Below are positions 14,155-22,567 of a stretch of DNA of 25,497 nt, in pieces. The notes under the pieces are model-generated. The model was not told where the DNA came from and made no database searches. It saw only the letters and a program-made list of their open reading frames with translations. The position numbers and the translations under genes are program-made. Origin of the DNA: Bacillota bacterium (lineage in GTDB: Bacteria > Bacillota > Limnochordia > Darwinibacteriales > Darwinibacteriaceae); assembly GCA_012518325.1 (NCBI GenBank), contig JAAYSR010000150.1, positions 1 through 25,497 on the forward strand, written 5' to 3'. Position 1 is the first letter of the stretch; each line of letters starts with the position of its first letter.

Positions 14155-15543
14155 TCACCCGCATCTGTTCTCTACCGCGCTAAAAAGCCTTTTCGTAAAC
14201 TCTTTCTCTACATGCAAAAAAAAACCTTCCCGCGAAAACGATTGTTTCGCGGGAATTTCCTGAACCTTACCCAGCCCTGCTTCATAGACCATCCACTCTG
14301 CAAAGCTGCCATATCCTTTTGTGGGGTTGTTGACAAAGACGTGGGTTACAGCACCCACCAGCATGCCGTTTTGCATGATCGGACTGCCCGACATGCCCTG
14401 AACAATTCCTCCTGTCTCCCGAAGGAGGCGTTCGTCAGTAACCTCAATCACCATGCCTTTTTCTCCGGGCTTGGTCTGATTGGTGACTTTAATGATCTCC
14501 ACACTGAAACGCTCTACCCTGTTCCCATGCAGCACGGTGTAGATCTCAGCCGGACCCAGCCTCACCTGATGGGCAAAGGCAACGGGCACAGGCTCTGCAA
14601 ATTCACTTTCCGGCAATGCACGCTCGAGCCGGCCAAAAATGCCAAAGCTGGTATTAGAGTCGATGGTGCCTAACACATCCTGATCTCCGTGAAAGAATCC
14701 CACCTTTTCACCGGGGGATCCTCGACTGCCGTAGCGGATGCCGTCGATGGCCGCCTCAACAATGCTGCCGCTCTCAATTTTTAAAGGCCTGCCCCTGCTG
14801 TCGGTGATGGTGTGCCCCAAGGCGCCAAAACGTCCTGTCTCCTCATCGTAAAAGCTCATCGTTCCTACGCCGGCGGATGGATCTTCCAAGAAAATGCCTA
14901 GCAAATATGTCGGTTCCTGCTGTCCAAAAACCCTGGACGCAGCCGGCTCGACCTCTACTGTAAGCTGGCGATTATTGCGACGGATAACCAGTTCCAGAAC
15001 TCTCTTCTCTTTGGCCAAAGAATTGACCAGCTGACTCACCTGTTCCGGCCTGCGCAGGCTGTGGCCTTCAATGGAAAGGAGAATGTCCCCCGGCTGAATG
15101 CCGCCGTCCCGTGCTGGAAATCTTTCCACCCCATCCACACCTATAACCGCACCTAGATCTGCAACCACCAAGCCTTCTGAACTAAGCAGCACTCCGATGG
15201 AATGTCCCCCAGGGATAACGCGAACCAGGGGAACAACATCAACAACTACCTCGGTTAAGGGCAGCCAGCCAAAGAGGTTCACCCTATAGATGCTGGTTCC
15301 CAGGTTTTCTGTATCAAAGAGGCCTGTCACCTTCAGCCCGGATTGGTCATGGACCGTAAAGGGCGGTTTGAGATCCAGGGAAAGTTCCATTCCGGGAAAA
15401 ACTTTCAGCTCCCGGGGAATTCCCACTGCAGCAACCCAATACGGGACTGTAGCCAAGGCTAAGAGACAAGCCAGAATGAGTGTCAGCCCCACGCGGAGCA
15501 CGATTTTTCTCACAAAGCCACCTACCCCCCTCACTTGTTTCAT
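14155..15543 (-). CDS. spoIVB: SpoIVB signalling serine peptidase with extended C-terminus
   Basis: A 462-residue S55 peptidase that in Bacillus is made in the forespore, secreted into the intermembrane space and cleaves SpoIVFA to trigger sigma-K processing. It has a membrane anchor (about 16-40), a PDZ domain (about 112-200) and the S55 domain with H244 (GALGHTITD), D370 (EVTDERLL) and S385 (QGMSGSP), spaced as in the Bacillus enzyme. The usual family end (YGSFAEWMVYEAGL) is followed by about 38 more residues than the core needs, and that tail is encoded across a strong terminator hairpin and its nine-T tract. ATG at 15543 has a poor ribosome site; GTG at 15513, behind GGGGGGTAGGTGG, is a credible alternative. 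The 61-base gap after recN may hold its promoter; I saw only a weak candidate. Confidence 0.93.
   Translation of the reverse strand: MKQVRGVGGFVRKIVLRVGLTLILACLLALATVPYWVAAVGIPRELKVFPGMELSLDLKPPFTVHDQSGLKVTGLFDTENLGTSIYRVNLFGWLPLTEVVVDVVPLVRVIPGGHSIGVLLSSEGLVVADLGAVIGVDGVERFPARDGGIQPGDILLSIEGHSLRRPEQVSQLVNSLAKEKRVLELVIRRNNRQLTVEVEPAASRVFGQQEPTYLLGIFLEDPSAGVGTMSFYDEETGRFGALGHTITDSRGRPLKIESGSIVEAAIDGIRYGSRGSPGEKVGFFHGDQDVLGTIDSNTSFGIFGRLERALPESEFAEPVPVAFAHQVRLGPAEIYTVLHGNRVERFSVEIIKVTNQTKPGEKGMVIEVTDERLLRETGGIVQGMSGSPIMQNGMLVGAVTHVFVNNPTKGYGSFAEWMVYEAGLGKVQEIPAKQSFSREGFFLHVEKEFTKRLFSAVENRCG
14216..14255 (-). terminator. Strong intrinsic terminator inside the 3' end of spoIVB
   Basis: On the minus strand an 11-bp perfect stem (TTCCCGCGAAA pairing with TTTCGCGGGAA, loop of seven bases, arms at 14245-14255 and 14227-14237) is followed by GG and nine consecutive T. 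It has all the features of a Rho-independent terminator, yet lies 61 bases before the in-frame stop of spoIVB. It would isolate the glutamate mutase genes from upstream transcription. Confidence 0.8.
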
Positions 15544-15604
15544 GAGTGTAGGTTGCCCTGTGAGTTGTCATGATATTGAAGGAACTAGCTGGCAGTATAA
15601 ATGA

Positions 15605-17293
15605 CTAAAGTGCCTTTGAGCCGGTCTTTTTCAGCAGCTCCCGGGCATGTTCCAAGGTAACCCGCTCCTGGGCAGAGCCTCCTAACATGCGGGTCAGCTC
15701 CTCTACCCTTTCCTCGGGGGAAAGCAGCTCCACCCTGACTACAGTGCGGCCTTGCTGCGAGGACTTCTGGACCGAATAATGCTGGGTGCCAAAACTGGCC
15801 ACCACCGGCAGATGAGTTACGCACAGCACCTGCCGCAGCCTGCTGAGGGACAGCAGCTTTTCTCCGAGGTTTACTGCTGTTCTGCCGCCGATTCCGGCAT
15901 CAATCTCATCGAAAATGATCGTCGGCGTCTGCTCTGCCTCCGCCAATACCGCTTTGATCGCCAGCATCACCCGGGAGAGCTCTCCTCCCGATGCAATCTT
16001 GGCCAGGGGCTTTAAGTCCTCGCCAAGATTAGGCGCCAGCATAAACTCTACTTCTTCCCTGCCGCCTGCAGCAGGTGTATTTGCAGGCCGAGGTGTAAAC
16101 CGCACTTTAAAGCGTGTGTTTCCCATGGAGAGATAGGACAGCTCTGCTTCTACCTGCTGTTCCAGCCGAGAGGCAGCCTGTTTGCGGCTCTCGGTGAGTG
16201 CAGCTGCCTCCTGGAGCCACATCTCCTCAAGCCTGCGGCATTCCCTTTCAATGCCATCCGCCTGTGCCGTGGCGTTTTTCAGGCTGTTCAGCTCTGTTTC
16301 CGCCTCCTGCAGATAAGTCTGTATCTCCTCTACTGTACTGCCGTACTTGCGTTTCAGTCCCTCGACTAACGTCAGCCTGGCTTCAATTTCATTGAGCCGC
16401 TCATGATCCGCAGGAAGCTGCTCCAGGTAGTGCCGGAAGTCGCCGTAGACATCGTGGAGCTCGATGGACAGCCCGATAAAACGCTGAGCCAAAGGCTCCA
16501 GGGCAGGGTCCAGGGCAGCCGCCCGCTGCAGTTCAGCCTCCATCGTCGACAGGCAGTTCAGGAGCGATTCCCGTCCATCGTAGCTTTCGCCCAATACATC
16601 CAGTACAAGGTGGAGGCTCTGGCGGATTCGGTCCAGGTTGGCCAGGCGGGAACGCTCCACCTCTAGTTTTTCATCTTCTCCCGCTTGCAGCGCGGCTTTG
16701 CTGATCTCTTCAACTTGAAAAGTCAAAAGGTCAATGCGGCGGTTTCTCTCCCGTTCGTCCCGGTGCAGGCGGTTCAGCTCGGAACGCAGCGCAGCCCACT
16801 GATTCGCCAGTTCATCCACTCGGTTCAGCAGCTCCAGATGAGCTTGTCCGCCGAAAGAATCTAGAAGGCCGGCATGCCCCTTGGAATCCAGCAGGCTTTG
16901 GCTGTCATGCTGACCCACAATGTCGACCAGCCAGTGTCCAAGCTCCCCGAGTTGGCCCACTGTGGCCATATGCCCGTTAATCCAGCATTTATTGCGTCCA
17001 TTGGCGTTGATCTCACGGGTGATCACGAGCTGCTCTTCTACCGGTATGCCCCATTCTGCCAACAACGCCCTTGAGGCAGAATTGTGGTCAAAGCAACCAG
17101 ACACTCGGGTGCTGTCGGCGCCGGAGCGAATCATCTCTGCTGAAGCACGCTCTCCCAAGAGCAAACTGAGGGCATCGATAATGATGGATTTTCCAGCCCC
17201 GGTTTCGCCGCTTAACACACTAAATCCCGAATAGAACGACAATTCCAATTCATCGATGAGGGCAAAATCGCGAATCTGCAACTCGGTTAACAC
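15605..17293 (-). CDS. recN: DNA repair protein RecN
   Basis: A 562-residue SMC-like ATPase for double-strand break repair. It has an N-terminal Walker A GETGAGKS (29-36), a long central coiled-coil region (about 150-380), then the ABC signature-like IASGGELSRVML and Walker B TIIFDEIDAGIGG in the C-terminal third. Full length for the family. GTG at 17293 lies four bases after the argR stop, behind AAGGGGTGAG. The argR-recN pair following tlyA and nadK is a widespread Firmicute arrangement, and recN is followed by spoIVB as in Bacillus. Confidence 0.96.
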   Translation of the reverse strand: MLTELQIRDFALIDELELSFYSGFSVLSGETGAGKSIIIDALSLLLGERASAEMIRSGADSTRVSGCFDHNSASRALLAEWGIPVEEQLVITREINANGRNKCWINGHMATVGQLGELGHWLVDIVGQHDSQSLLDSKGHAGLLDSFGGQAHLELLNRVDELANQWAALRSELNRLHRDERERNRRIDLLTFQVEEISKAALQAGEDEKLEVERSRLANLDRIRQSLHLVLDVLGESYDGRESLLNCLSTMEAELQRAAALDPALEPLAQRFIGLSIELHDVYGDFRHYLEQLPADHERLNEIEARLTLVEGLKRKYGSTVEEIQTYLQEAETELNSLKNATAQADGIERECRRLEEMWLQEAAALTESRKQAASRLEQQVEAELSYLSMGNTRFKVRFTPRPANTPAAGGREEVEFMLAPNLGEDLKPLAKIASGGELSRVMLAIKAVLAEAEQTPTIIFDEIDAGIGGRTAVNLGEKLLSLSRLRQVLCVTHLPVVASFGTQHYSVQKSSQQGRTVVRVELLSPEERVEELTRMLGGSAQERVTLEHARELLKKTGSKAL

Positions 17294-17297
17294 AGGC

Positions 17298-17774
17298 TCA
17301 CCCCTTCATCAGCTCTTGAATTCTTGCATACAGCACTCCGGTCTTACCCGAGGGTCTCGGTGCAGGGTCATCGGCATGAGTCAAGATCAAGATAGCGTCA
17401 TCTCCGGCGAGGCTGCCAATCATCTCCGGCCAGCCCAGCTCATCAATGACCGCTGCCACCGCATGGGCGCCGCCAGGATAGGTCTTGATCATGATCAGCG
17501 GACCGCTGAAGTCTACACTGAGTACATAGTCCTCAAAAATGCGCCTGGCCCGGCGAACTAGATCACCCCTGGTAACATTGGCTTGAACAGAGTATTTTGC
17601 TCCTCCCTGGCCGTCAGGGACTTTTACTAAACGAAGCTCCTTCAGGTCCCGGGAAACAGTAGCCTGGGTTACCTGAAACCCCTCCACCTGCAAAAGTTCA
17701 AGAAGTTCCTCCTGGGTTTCCACTGCCTGTCGGGAAACGATCTCCAAAATCTTGCTTTGTCTGCTACTCTTCAC
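17298..17774 (-). CDS. argR: Arginine repressor ArgR/AhrC
   Basis: A 158-residue hexameric arginine-sensing regulator. The N-terminal winged helix-turn-helix includes TQATVSRDLKEL (36-47). The C-terminal oligomerisation domain has GSLAGDDAILIL, whose paired aspartates bind arginine. It represses arginine synthesis and activates arginine breakdown in relatives. GTG at 17774 is chosen because the family begins near MKSSRQSKILE and GGGGTGGG lies just upstream; a GTG nine bases earlier is in frame but would lie inside that ribosome site. It overlaps the nadK end by 11 bases, indicating coupling. Confidence 0.94.
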   Translation of the reverse strand: MKSSRQSKILEIVSRQAVETQEELLELLQVEGFQVTQATVSRDLKELRLVKVPDGQGGAKYSVQANVTRGDLVRRARRIFEDYVLSVDFSGPLIMIKTYPGGAHAVAAVIDELGWPEMIGSLAGDDAILILTHADDPAPRPSGKTGVLYARIQELMKG

Positions 17775-18603
17775 GAATCCCACCCCAACTCTGCGGCATT
17801 TTCAACCTGCTGTGCAATACTTGGAAGAAGCCCCGCCCGCTCAGTTTCACAAAAAGGGCCGGCTGATCAGCTCTGCTGATCGTTACACAATCTCCCGACT
17901 GTAGCGGAAAGCCGTGCTGGCCGTCAATGGTAAGCATCACTTCTCCGCTGACACCCTTCAAGTGCACGCTGACCGTCGCCTCAGCACTGGTTACAACCGA
18001 CCTGGCAGCTAAAGAGTGGGCACAAATTGGCGTGATGCAGATACACTGCAGCACCGGCTCGAGGATGGGCCCGCCGGCGCTGAGGGAATAAGCTGTAGAG
18101 CCTGTGGGCGTTGCGACAATTACTCCATCGGCGGAGTAGTCTGTGACATGCTGCCCGTCAACGAAAATGCTAAGATCAATCAGGCGGGCAAAGGTGCCCC
18201 GGGTAATCACAAAATCGTTCAAAGCAATATTCCGGGAGATTTCCTTTCCGTTCCGCTTAATTGTCGCACCGATCAGCATGCGTTCTTCCAGACGGTAGTC
18301 CCCTGACAGCAGCTTTTCCATGGCCGGAAACAGCCCGTCCGTTTCAACTTCTGTCAAAAACCCCAAATGACCTACATTGACGCCAAACACAGGCACCTGA
18401 ACCTGACTGGTCAGGCGGGCGGCATTCAGCAGTGTCCCGTCGCCGCCTAAGACAATTACTATGTCAAAAGTGCTCAGATTGTCCAAGGAAGGCTCAGCGA
18501 TCACCTCAAAGCATACTCCTCGGCCCTTAAGGAAGCCGCTTAACTCTTCCACAAGCTTCAGAGCAATAGGTTTGCCAGTATGAGGTACAATGCCGATGTT
18601 CAT
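17764..18603 (-). CDS. nadK: NAD kinase
   Basis: A 279-residue ATP/polyphosphate-NAD kinase making NADP. Motifs are GGDGT (53-57), GVNVGHLGFL (74-83), a NDFVI block and TPTGSTAYSLSAGGP, covering the NAD- and ATP-binding surfaces. ATG at 18603 follows GGAAGGGTGG; the open frame reaches further upstream into the tlyA end but without similarity. It lies 22 bases after tlyA and overlaps argR. The tlyA-nadK-argR-recN order is typical of Clostridia. Confidence 0.96.
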   Translation of the reverse strand: MNIGIVPHTGKPIALKLVEELSGFLKGRGVCFEVIAEPSLDNLSTFDIVIVLGGDGTLLNAARLTSQVQVPVFGVNVGHLGFLTEVETDGLFPAMEKLLSGDYRLEERMLIGATIKRNGKEISRNIALNDFVITRGTFARLIDLSIFVDGQHVTDYSADGVIVATPTGSTAYSLSAGGPILEPVLQCICITPICAHSLAARSVVTSAEATVSVHLKGVSGEVMLTIDGQHGFPLQSGDCVTISRADQPALFVKLSGRGFFQVLHSRLKMPQSWGGIREE

Positions 18604-18625
18604 AGTCCACCCTTCCTTTGCATAG

Positions 18626-19411
18626 CTATCCGCGCCACGCGGCTTCAATGACAGACAACACCAATTCTGAGACATCGCCTGGCTGGCAGCCAAGGCGAAA
18701 ATGGGCCAAGTACTCAATATTCCCTTTCGTTCCTACAATTGGCGAAAAATCAAAACCTAAGAGCCCAAAATTATCTCCCTGTAATTGGTTAATTAAGGGA
18801 GGAAGGAATCGCCTATGAATGCTTACATCTTGAATCACACCGTGTTTGTTCAACCCTGCGCCTTCCGTTTCAAACTGCGGTTTTACCAAAGCAACTGCCT
18901 CTCCGCCGGCTGCCAGCAGAGGACGCACAGCAGGAAACACCTTGGTCAGGGAAATAAACGACACGTCGATGGCGGCCAAATCAGCCAAACAGGGAAGCCT
19001 ATCGGGCGTCAGGTCGCGAATGTTCGTTTTTTCATAGACCCGAACTCGGGGATCACGGCGCAGACTGTCCACGAGCTGGTTCTGGCCTACGTCTACTGCC
19101 ATAACCAGCCTCGCCCCGGCCTGCAGCAAACAGCTGGTAAACCCTCCCGTTGACGCACCCACGTCCAGGGCGGCCTTTCCCAAGACATCAATGCCGAATA
19201 CGTTCAGGGCTTTTTCCAGCTTCAAGCCAGCCCGGCTGGGGTAGGCCAGGGCTGGGCCAATTATTTCAATCTTTGCTTCAAGAGGCACATTGGCACTTGG
19301 TTTTGTGCACTGTTCACCATCTGCCAAAACATGTCCCTGTATAATCAGCTCCTTGGCACGCTGCCGGGACGGAGCGTGCCCCCGTTCCACCAGCAATCGA
19401 TCTAAACGCAT
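18626..19411 (-). CDS. tlyA: TlyA family rRNA methyltransferase
   Basis: A 261-residue protein with an N-terminal S4 RNA-binding domain (MRLDRLLVERG, residues 1-60) and an FtsJ-like SAM-dependent methyltransferase domain (about 58-255) with LDVGASTGGFT (82-92) and VKPQFE. Mycobacterial TlyA 2'-O-methylates cytidines in 16S and 23S rRNA; the Firmicute form is presumed to act on rRNA. Haemolysin names in databases are historical. ATG at 19411 is five bases after the dxs stop; the closest purine-rich ribosome site (AAAGGA) is about 12 bases upstream, so initiation may depend on coupling. Confidence 0.93.
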   Translation of the reverse strand: MRLDRLLVERGHAPSRQRAKELIIQGHVLADGEQCTKPSANVPLEAKIEIIGPALAYPSRAGLKLEKALNVFGIDVLGKAALDVGASTGGFTSCLLQAGARLVMAVDVGQNQLVDSLRRDPRVRVYEKTNIRDLTPDRLPCLADLAAIDVSFISLTKVFPAVRPLLAAGGEAVALVKPQFETEGAGLNKHGVIQDVSIHRRFLPPLINQLQGDNFGLLGFDFSPIVGTKGNIEYLAHFRLGCQPGDVSELVLSVIEAAWRG

Positions 19412-19416
19412 CCAAG

Positions 19417-21306
19417 CTACATATCCTTTCTAGCTACTGCCTTCAGGGGCCGTCCGGACAACGCCTTTCTCAGCGCCGCCTCCACATGGGCTGCACTAAG
19501 ACCATATTCTTCATGCAGCCTGCTGATGCTTCCCTGGGGAATAAAGGCGTCTGGATAGCCAAGGCACTCTATATTCACACCCCGCTCTTCCCTGAAAAGC
19601 TCAAGGATACTGCTGCCGAAACCGCCTGCCAACACGTGGTCTTCCAGAGTAAGTATGCATTTTTTCCCTTTGGCCAGATTCTTCAGCTCCAGGGCATCCA
19701 GCGGTTTTAGCGAACGCACATTCACTACAGCGCAGCTGAACTCAGGTTCCAGGCGGCGGGCAGCTTCGAGAGCCACATCGGCCATAGGTCCTACAGCAAA
19801 GACAACTGCATCCCGGCCGGGTTTGAGCACCGATGCTGAAATGGGCTGGGCCGGATCAAAGAACGGCTGCGGCTGCTCCACAGAGGCGCCGCCCCTGGGG
19901 TAGCGGATAGCCACAGGATTGGGCTGTTCCAGCGCCCAGGCCAGCATCGCCTCAAGCTCGCTGCCTGTCCGAGGTGCCACAACAGTCATGTTTGGAATGG
20001 CACGCAAAAAGCTGATGTCAAAGACTCCATGATGGGTCGGCCCGTCGTCGCCGACAACGCCGGCCCTATCCACTCCGATCACCACCGGAAGGTTTTGCAG
20101 CGCCAGGTCATGGATGATCTGATCATAGCCTCGCTGCAGGAATGTAGAATAGATTGCCACTACTGGGCGCAGCCCTTCTTTGGCCATTCCGCCGGCGAGG
20201 GTCAGGGCATGCTGTTCTGCAATTCCTACATCAAAGAATCTGTCCGGAAACCGTTTGGCAAAGATATTCAGCCCAGTTCCATCAGGCATGGCTGCTGTAA
20301 TGGCTACAATCCTTGGATCCCTTTCCCCTAAAGCAGTGAGGGCAGTGCCAAACACTTCGCTAAATGACTGCACTTTTTTCTCACCGCCGCTGACGACTTT
20401 CAAAGGGCCCACACCATGATACCTGCGGGGATCCTCCTCGGCCTGGGCATGTCCTTTACCCTTTTGCGTGTAGACATGCAAAAGCACGGGTCCTCCCCGC
20501 TCCAAGCCAGATTTGATCGCCCGTTGCAGGCGTGCTATGTTATGCCCGTCAAAGGGTCCGAGATAGGCAAATCCCAGATCCTCGAAGAGCTGGCCGGGCA
20601 GCATATTCTTCAGGGCTATCTTGCACTTGTGGGCAACCTGGGCCAAGGGTCTGCCTACAAGGGGTATTTTCCGCAGCAGCACTGAAAGATCGGCCCGCGC
20701 TTTGTAAAGTGTGCTGTCTGAGCGGATTCTGCCCAGATAGTCGCTTAACGCGCCAACATTTTTCGTAATGGACATCTCGTTATCGTTGAGAATTACCATG
20801 AGGTCCTTGCCGAGGGAACCAATGTGACAGAGTGCCTCAAAAGCCATGCCGCCTGTGAGGGCCCCATCGCCTATAACCGCCACAATCTTGTGTTTTTCTC
20901 CGTTTAGGTCCCTGGCGATGGCCATGCCGGCGGCCACCGAAATCGAGGTAGAACTATGTCCTACCCCGTAATGATCATGCTCACTCTCACTTGGAAGAGG
21001 AAACCCTGAAATGCCCTGCCACTGGCGCAGGGTGTGGAATCGGTCTTTTCGCCCGGTGATCAGCTTATGCGTATAACACTGATGACCCACATCCCAGATA
21101 ATCTTGTCCTTAGGTGTTGAGAGCACAGAGTGCAGCGCCAGGGTGAGTTCCACAACTCCCAGGTTAGCACCAAGATGACCGCCGTTGTCCTCTACGATGG
21201 AAATAATATGATTGCGGATTTCCTGTGCCAAGAGCTCAAGACTATGTACATCCAGCTTCTTGATGTCATCTGGCGAGTTAACACGGTCAAGCAGATTACT
21301 TCGCAT
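19417..21306 (-). CDS. dxs: 1-deoxy-D-xylulose-5-phosphate synthase
   Basis: A 629-residue thiamin diphosphate enzyme that condenses pyruvate and glyceraldehyde-3-phosphate, first step of the MEP isoprenoid pathway. The ThDP/magnesium motif runs from GDGALTGG (146-153) to NDNEMS (174-179). The transketolase central domain has DVGIAEQHALTLAGG with the catalytic glutamate, and DRAGVVGDDGPTHHG. Full length. ATG at 21306 is five bases after the oapA stop, with GAGG about nine bases ahead. It lies with ispA upstream in one isoprenoid locus interrupted by the OLE RNA. Confidence 0.97.
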   Translation of the reverse strand: MRSNLLDRVNSPDDIKKLDVHSLELLAQEIRNHIISIVEDNGGHLGANLGVVELTLALHSVLSTPKDKIIWDVGHQCYTHKLITGRKDRFHTLRQWQGISGFPLPSESEHDHYGVGHSSTSISVAAGMAIARDLNGEKHKIVAVIGDGALTGGMAFEALCHIGSLGKDLMVILNDNEMSITKNVGALSDYLGRIRSDSTLYKARADLSVLLRKIPLVGRPLAQVAHKCKIALKNMLPGQLFEDLGFAYLGPFDGHNIARLQRAIKSGLERGGPVLLHVYTQKGKGHAQAEEDPRRYHGVGPLKVVSGGEKKVQSFSEVFGTALTALGERDPRIVAITAAMPDGTGLNIFAKRFPDRFFDVGIAEQHALTLAGGMAKEGLRPVVAIYSTFLQRGYDQIIHDLALQNLPVVIGVDRAGVVGDDGPTHHGVFDISFLRAIPNMTVVAPRTGSELEAMLAWALEQPNPVAIRYPRGGASVEQPQPFFDPAQPISASVLKPGRDAVVFAVGPMADVALEAARRLEPEFSCAVVNVRSLKPLDALELKNLAKGKKCILTLEDHVLAGGFGSSILELFREERGVNIECLGYPDAFIPQGSISRLHEEYGLSAAHVEAALRKALSGRPLKAVARKDM

Positions 21307-21311
21307 TTGAC

Positions 21312-21878
21312 TTACCTCTTCTTCGTTTTCGCTGTCGTGGGACCAAATCGCAAACCGAATCGCTCCACGGAATGTAAAAGACGGCCGACGATGATCAAAA
21401 TCCGAGTGGAATTGGAAATGGCAAAATTCTTCCCCAGTGACTTGCCTCCAACGGTCAAGGCGGCAATCAGCGCTACCATGAATGTATTGGCCAAGGTTCC
21501 CCCAAGTCCTGCTGAAAGGCTCTTCAAATTGAAGATAATGGCTACCCCTACCGCTCCGCTCAGCGTTCCCGCCACATCGCCGATGAGGTCATTGCATACA
21601 GTTGAAACAGAGTCGGCATTGCGCACAAGCCAAATGGCATGTTTTGCACCGGGCACCCTGTTTGAGGCCATGGCATGGAAGGGGGCCTCTTCTCCCGCCG
21701 TAGCAGATACACCTACAATATCAAAAATTACACCCACTAAGATAATAAAAAGTAGTAACACCAAGCCTAATGTCAACGGTACAAACGACAATACGCTGTT
21801 ACTACCCAAGTTTAAAGCCAACGATACTAAAAACGTAGCTATGGTCAATGTAAATACTTTTTTCCAACGTACTTCCAT
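21312..21878 (-). CDS. oapA: OLE-associated membrane protein OapA
   Basis: A 188-residue polytopic membrane protein with about four membrane segments (about 9-27, 35-57, 98-118, 127-145) and weak similarity to the CNNM/DUF21 membrane domain. Conserved polar blocks between segments 2 and 3 are EEAPFHAMAS (63-72), VPGAKHA (75-81) and LVRNAD (84-89), then CND-x-x-GD (95-101). In Bacillus halodurans the protein in this position binds OLE RNA and brings it to the membrane; the complex is tied to tolerance of cold, alcohols and magnesium stress. The start is ATG at 21878, three bases after GAGGGAG. Identification rests on location directly between the OLE-like RNA and dxs together with topology. 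Confidence 0.88.
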   Translation of the reverse strand: MEVRWKKVFTLTIATFLVSLALNLGSNSVLSFVPLTLGLVLLLFIILVGVIFDIVGVSATAGEEAPFHAMASNRVPGAKHAIWLVRNADSVSTVCNDLIGDVAGTLSGAVGVAIIFNLKSLSAGLGGTLANTFMVALIAALTVGGKSLGKNFAISNSTRILIIVGRLLHSVERFGLRFGPTTAKTKKR

Positions 21879-21884
21879 GAGCTC

Positions 21885-21916
21885 CCTCGGGACCTCTTTC
21901 TGTGTATGTACCGAGG
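21885..21916 (-). promoter_or_regulatory. Possible hairpin over the oapA ribosome site
   Basis: On the minus strand CCTCGG (21911-21916) can pair with CCGAGG (21885-21890) across a 20-base loop. The downstream arm overlaps the oapA ribosome site GAGGGAG, and the upstream arm shares three bases with the 3' strand of the OLE closing helix. The two pairings may therefore compete. This is a structural possibility only. Confidence 0.3.
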
Positions 21917-22561
21917 TGAATGGCAGTGAAGTGGGTAAAGATTGTGGCTTAGGTCCAGCAGGTTTTCCCAAGGGTCGTCCAGTCCGTCACCGAAACTGGC
22001 GGTTTCCCTTTGCGACCCCTTCGCTTGTCACCATCTGCGAGGCTGGATTACCACTTAGCCCACACTGTAATCCCCACTCCACCATCTCCAGGGAGAAACA
22101 GTCTAGGAGTTTTCCTCAACATCAATCCCGATTCTCTAGTCTCTTTTGCAGTGAAGGTTTCAAGGGTGTGCCCCTTTGCCAAACAAAGGGGCCAGCAAAA
22201 GCACCCTGGCCTGGAGCGCTCTGCTGCAAACCGCTATCCCCCAAACACCACTCAAGACAGGCTACACTGCACCCAACACTGATGTACGATTAAGCTTCAA
22301 ATGCGTATCGCGTGCAGGTTCAATCCCAAGCCGTAGAAGAACGTTCTCCATGCCTCCACAGTCTTGGGTCTCCGTGGATGGAGGGTCAACGCCTGCATGC
22401 CCTTGCAGATCGCCCTCCAACCTTAACCCTCAGCAGCAACCCCCGACTGGGCGTCGAAAGCCACCACCAAAGACTTCATCGATGTGCCCGCAACGGATTT
22501 TTAGGCCCGTTTTCAAGAATAAGGTTGACGACTAGAATACTGCGCCATTCACCTTTAGGTT
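21905..22561 (-). ncRNA. ole: OLE RNA (ornate, large, extremophilic)
   Basis: The 724 bases between ispA and oapA contain no credible gene. The minus-strand RNA would be about 650 nt, the size of OLE. Its two ends are exactly complementary over 11 bp (22544-22554 with 21914-21924, AGGTGAATGGC pairing with GCCATTCACCT), which closes the whole molecule. Internal helices include 22413-22419 with 22379-22385, a 9-bp hairpin 22184-22192 with 22170-22178, 22067-22073 with 22045-22051, and 22013-22018 with 21972-21977. OLE RNA is known from anaerobic and extremophilic Firmicutes, in this exact place in the isoprenoid operon next to oapA. It forms a membrane ribonucleoprotein whose mechanism is still unclear. 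Both boundaries are estimates: the 5' end from the promoter and the 3' end from the closing helix. No terminator follows, so it should be joined to oapA-dxs mRNA or processed from it. Confidence 0.88.
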
Positions 22562-22567
22562 GGCTTC

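Noticed and set aside
15544..15604. Forespore-type promoter before spoIVB (TTTATA, 17 bases, CAATAT)
   Set aside because: Both boxes match sigma-A, sigma-F or sigma-G consensus only weakly; not enough to call.
21130..22293. A 387-codon open frame on the plus strand running opposite dxs, oapA and OLE RNA
   Set aside because: It is antisense to three well-supported minus-strand features, has no recognisable domain, an odd composition and no ribosome site I could support.
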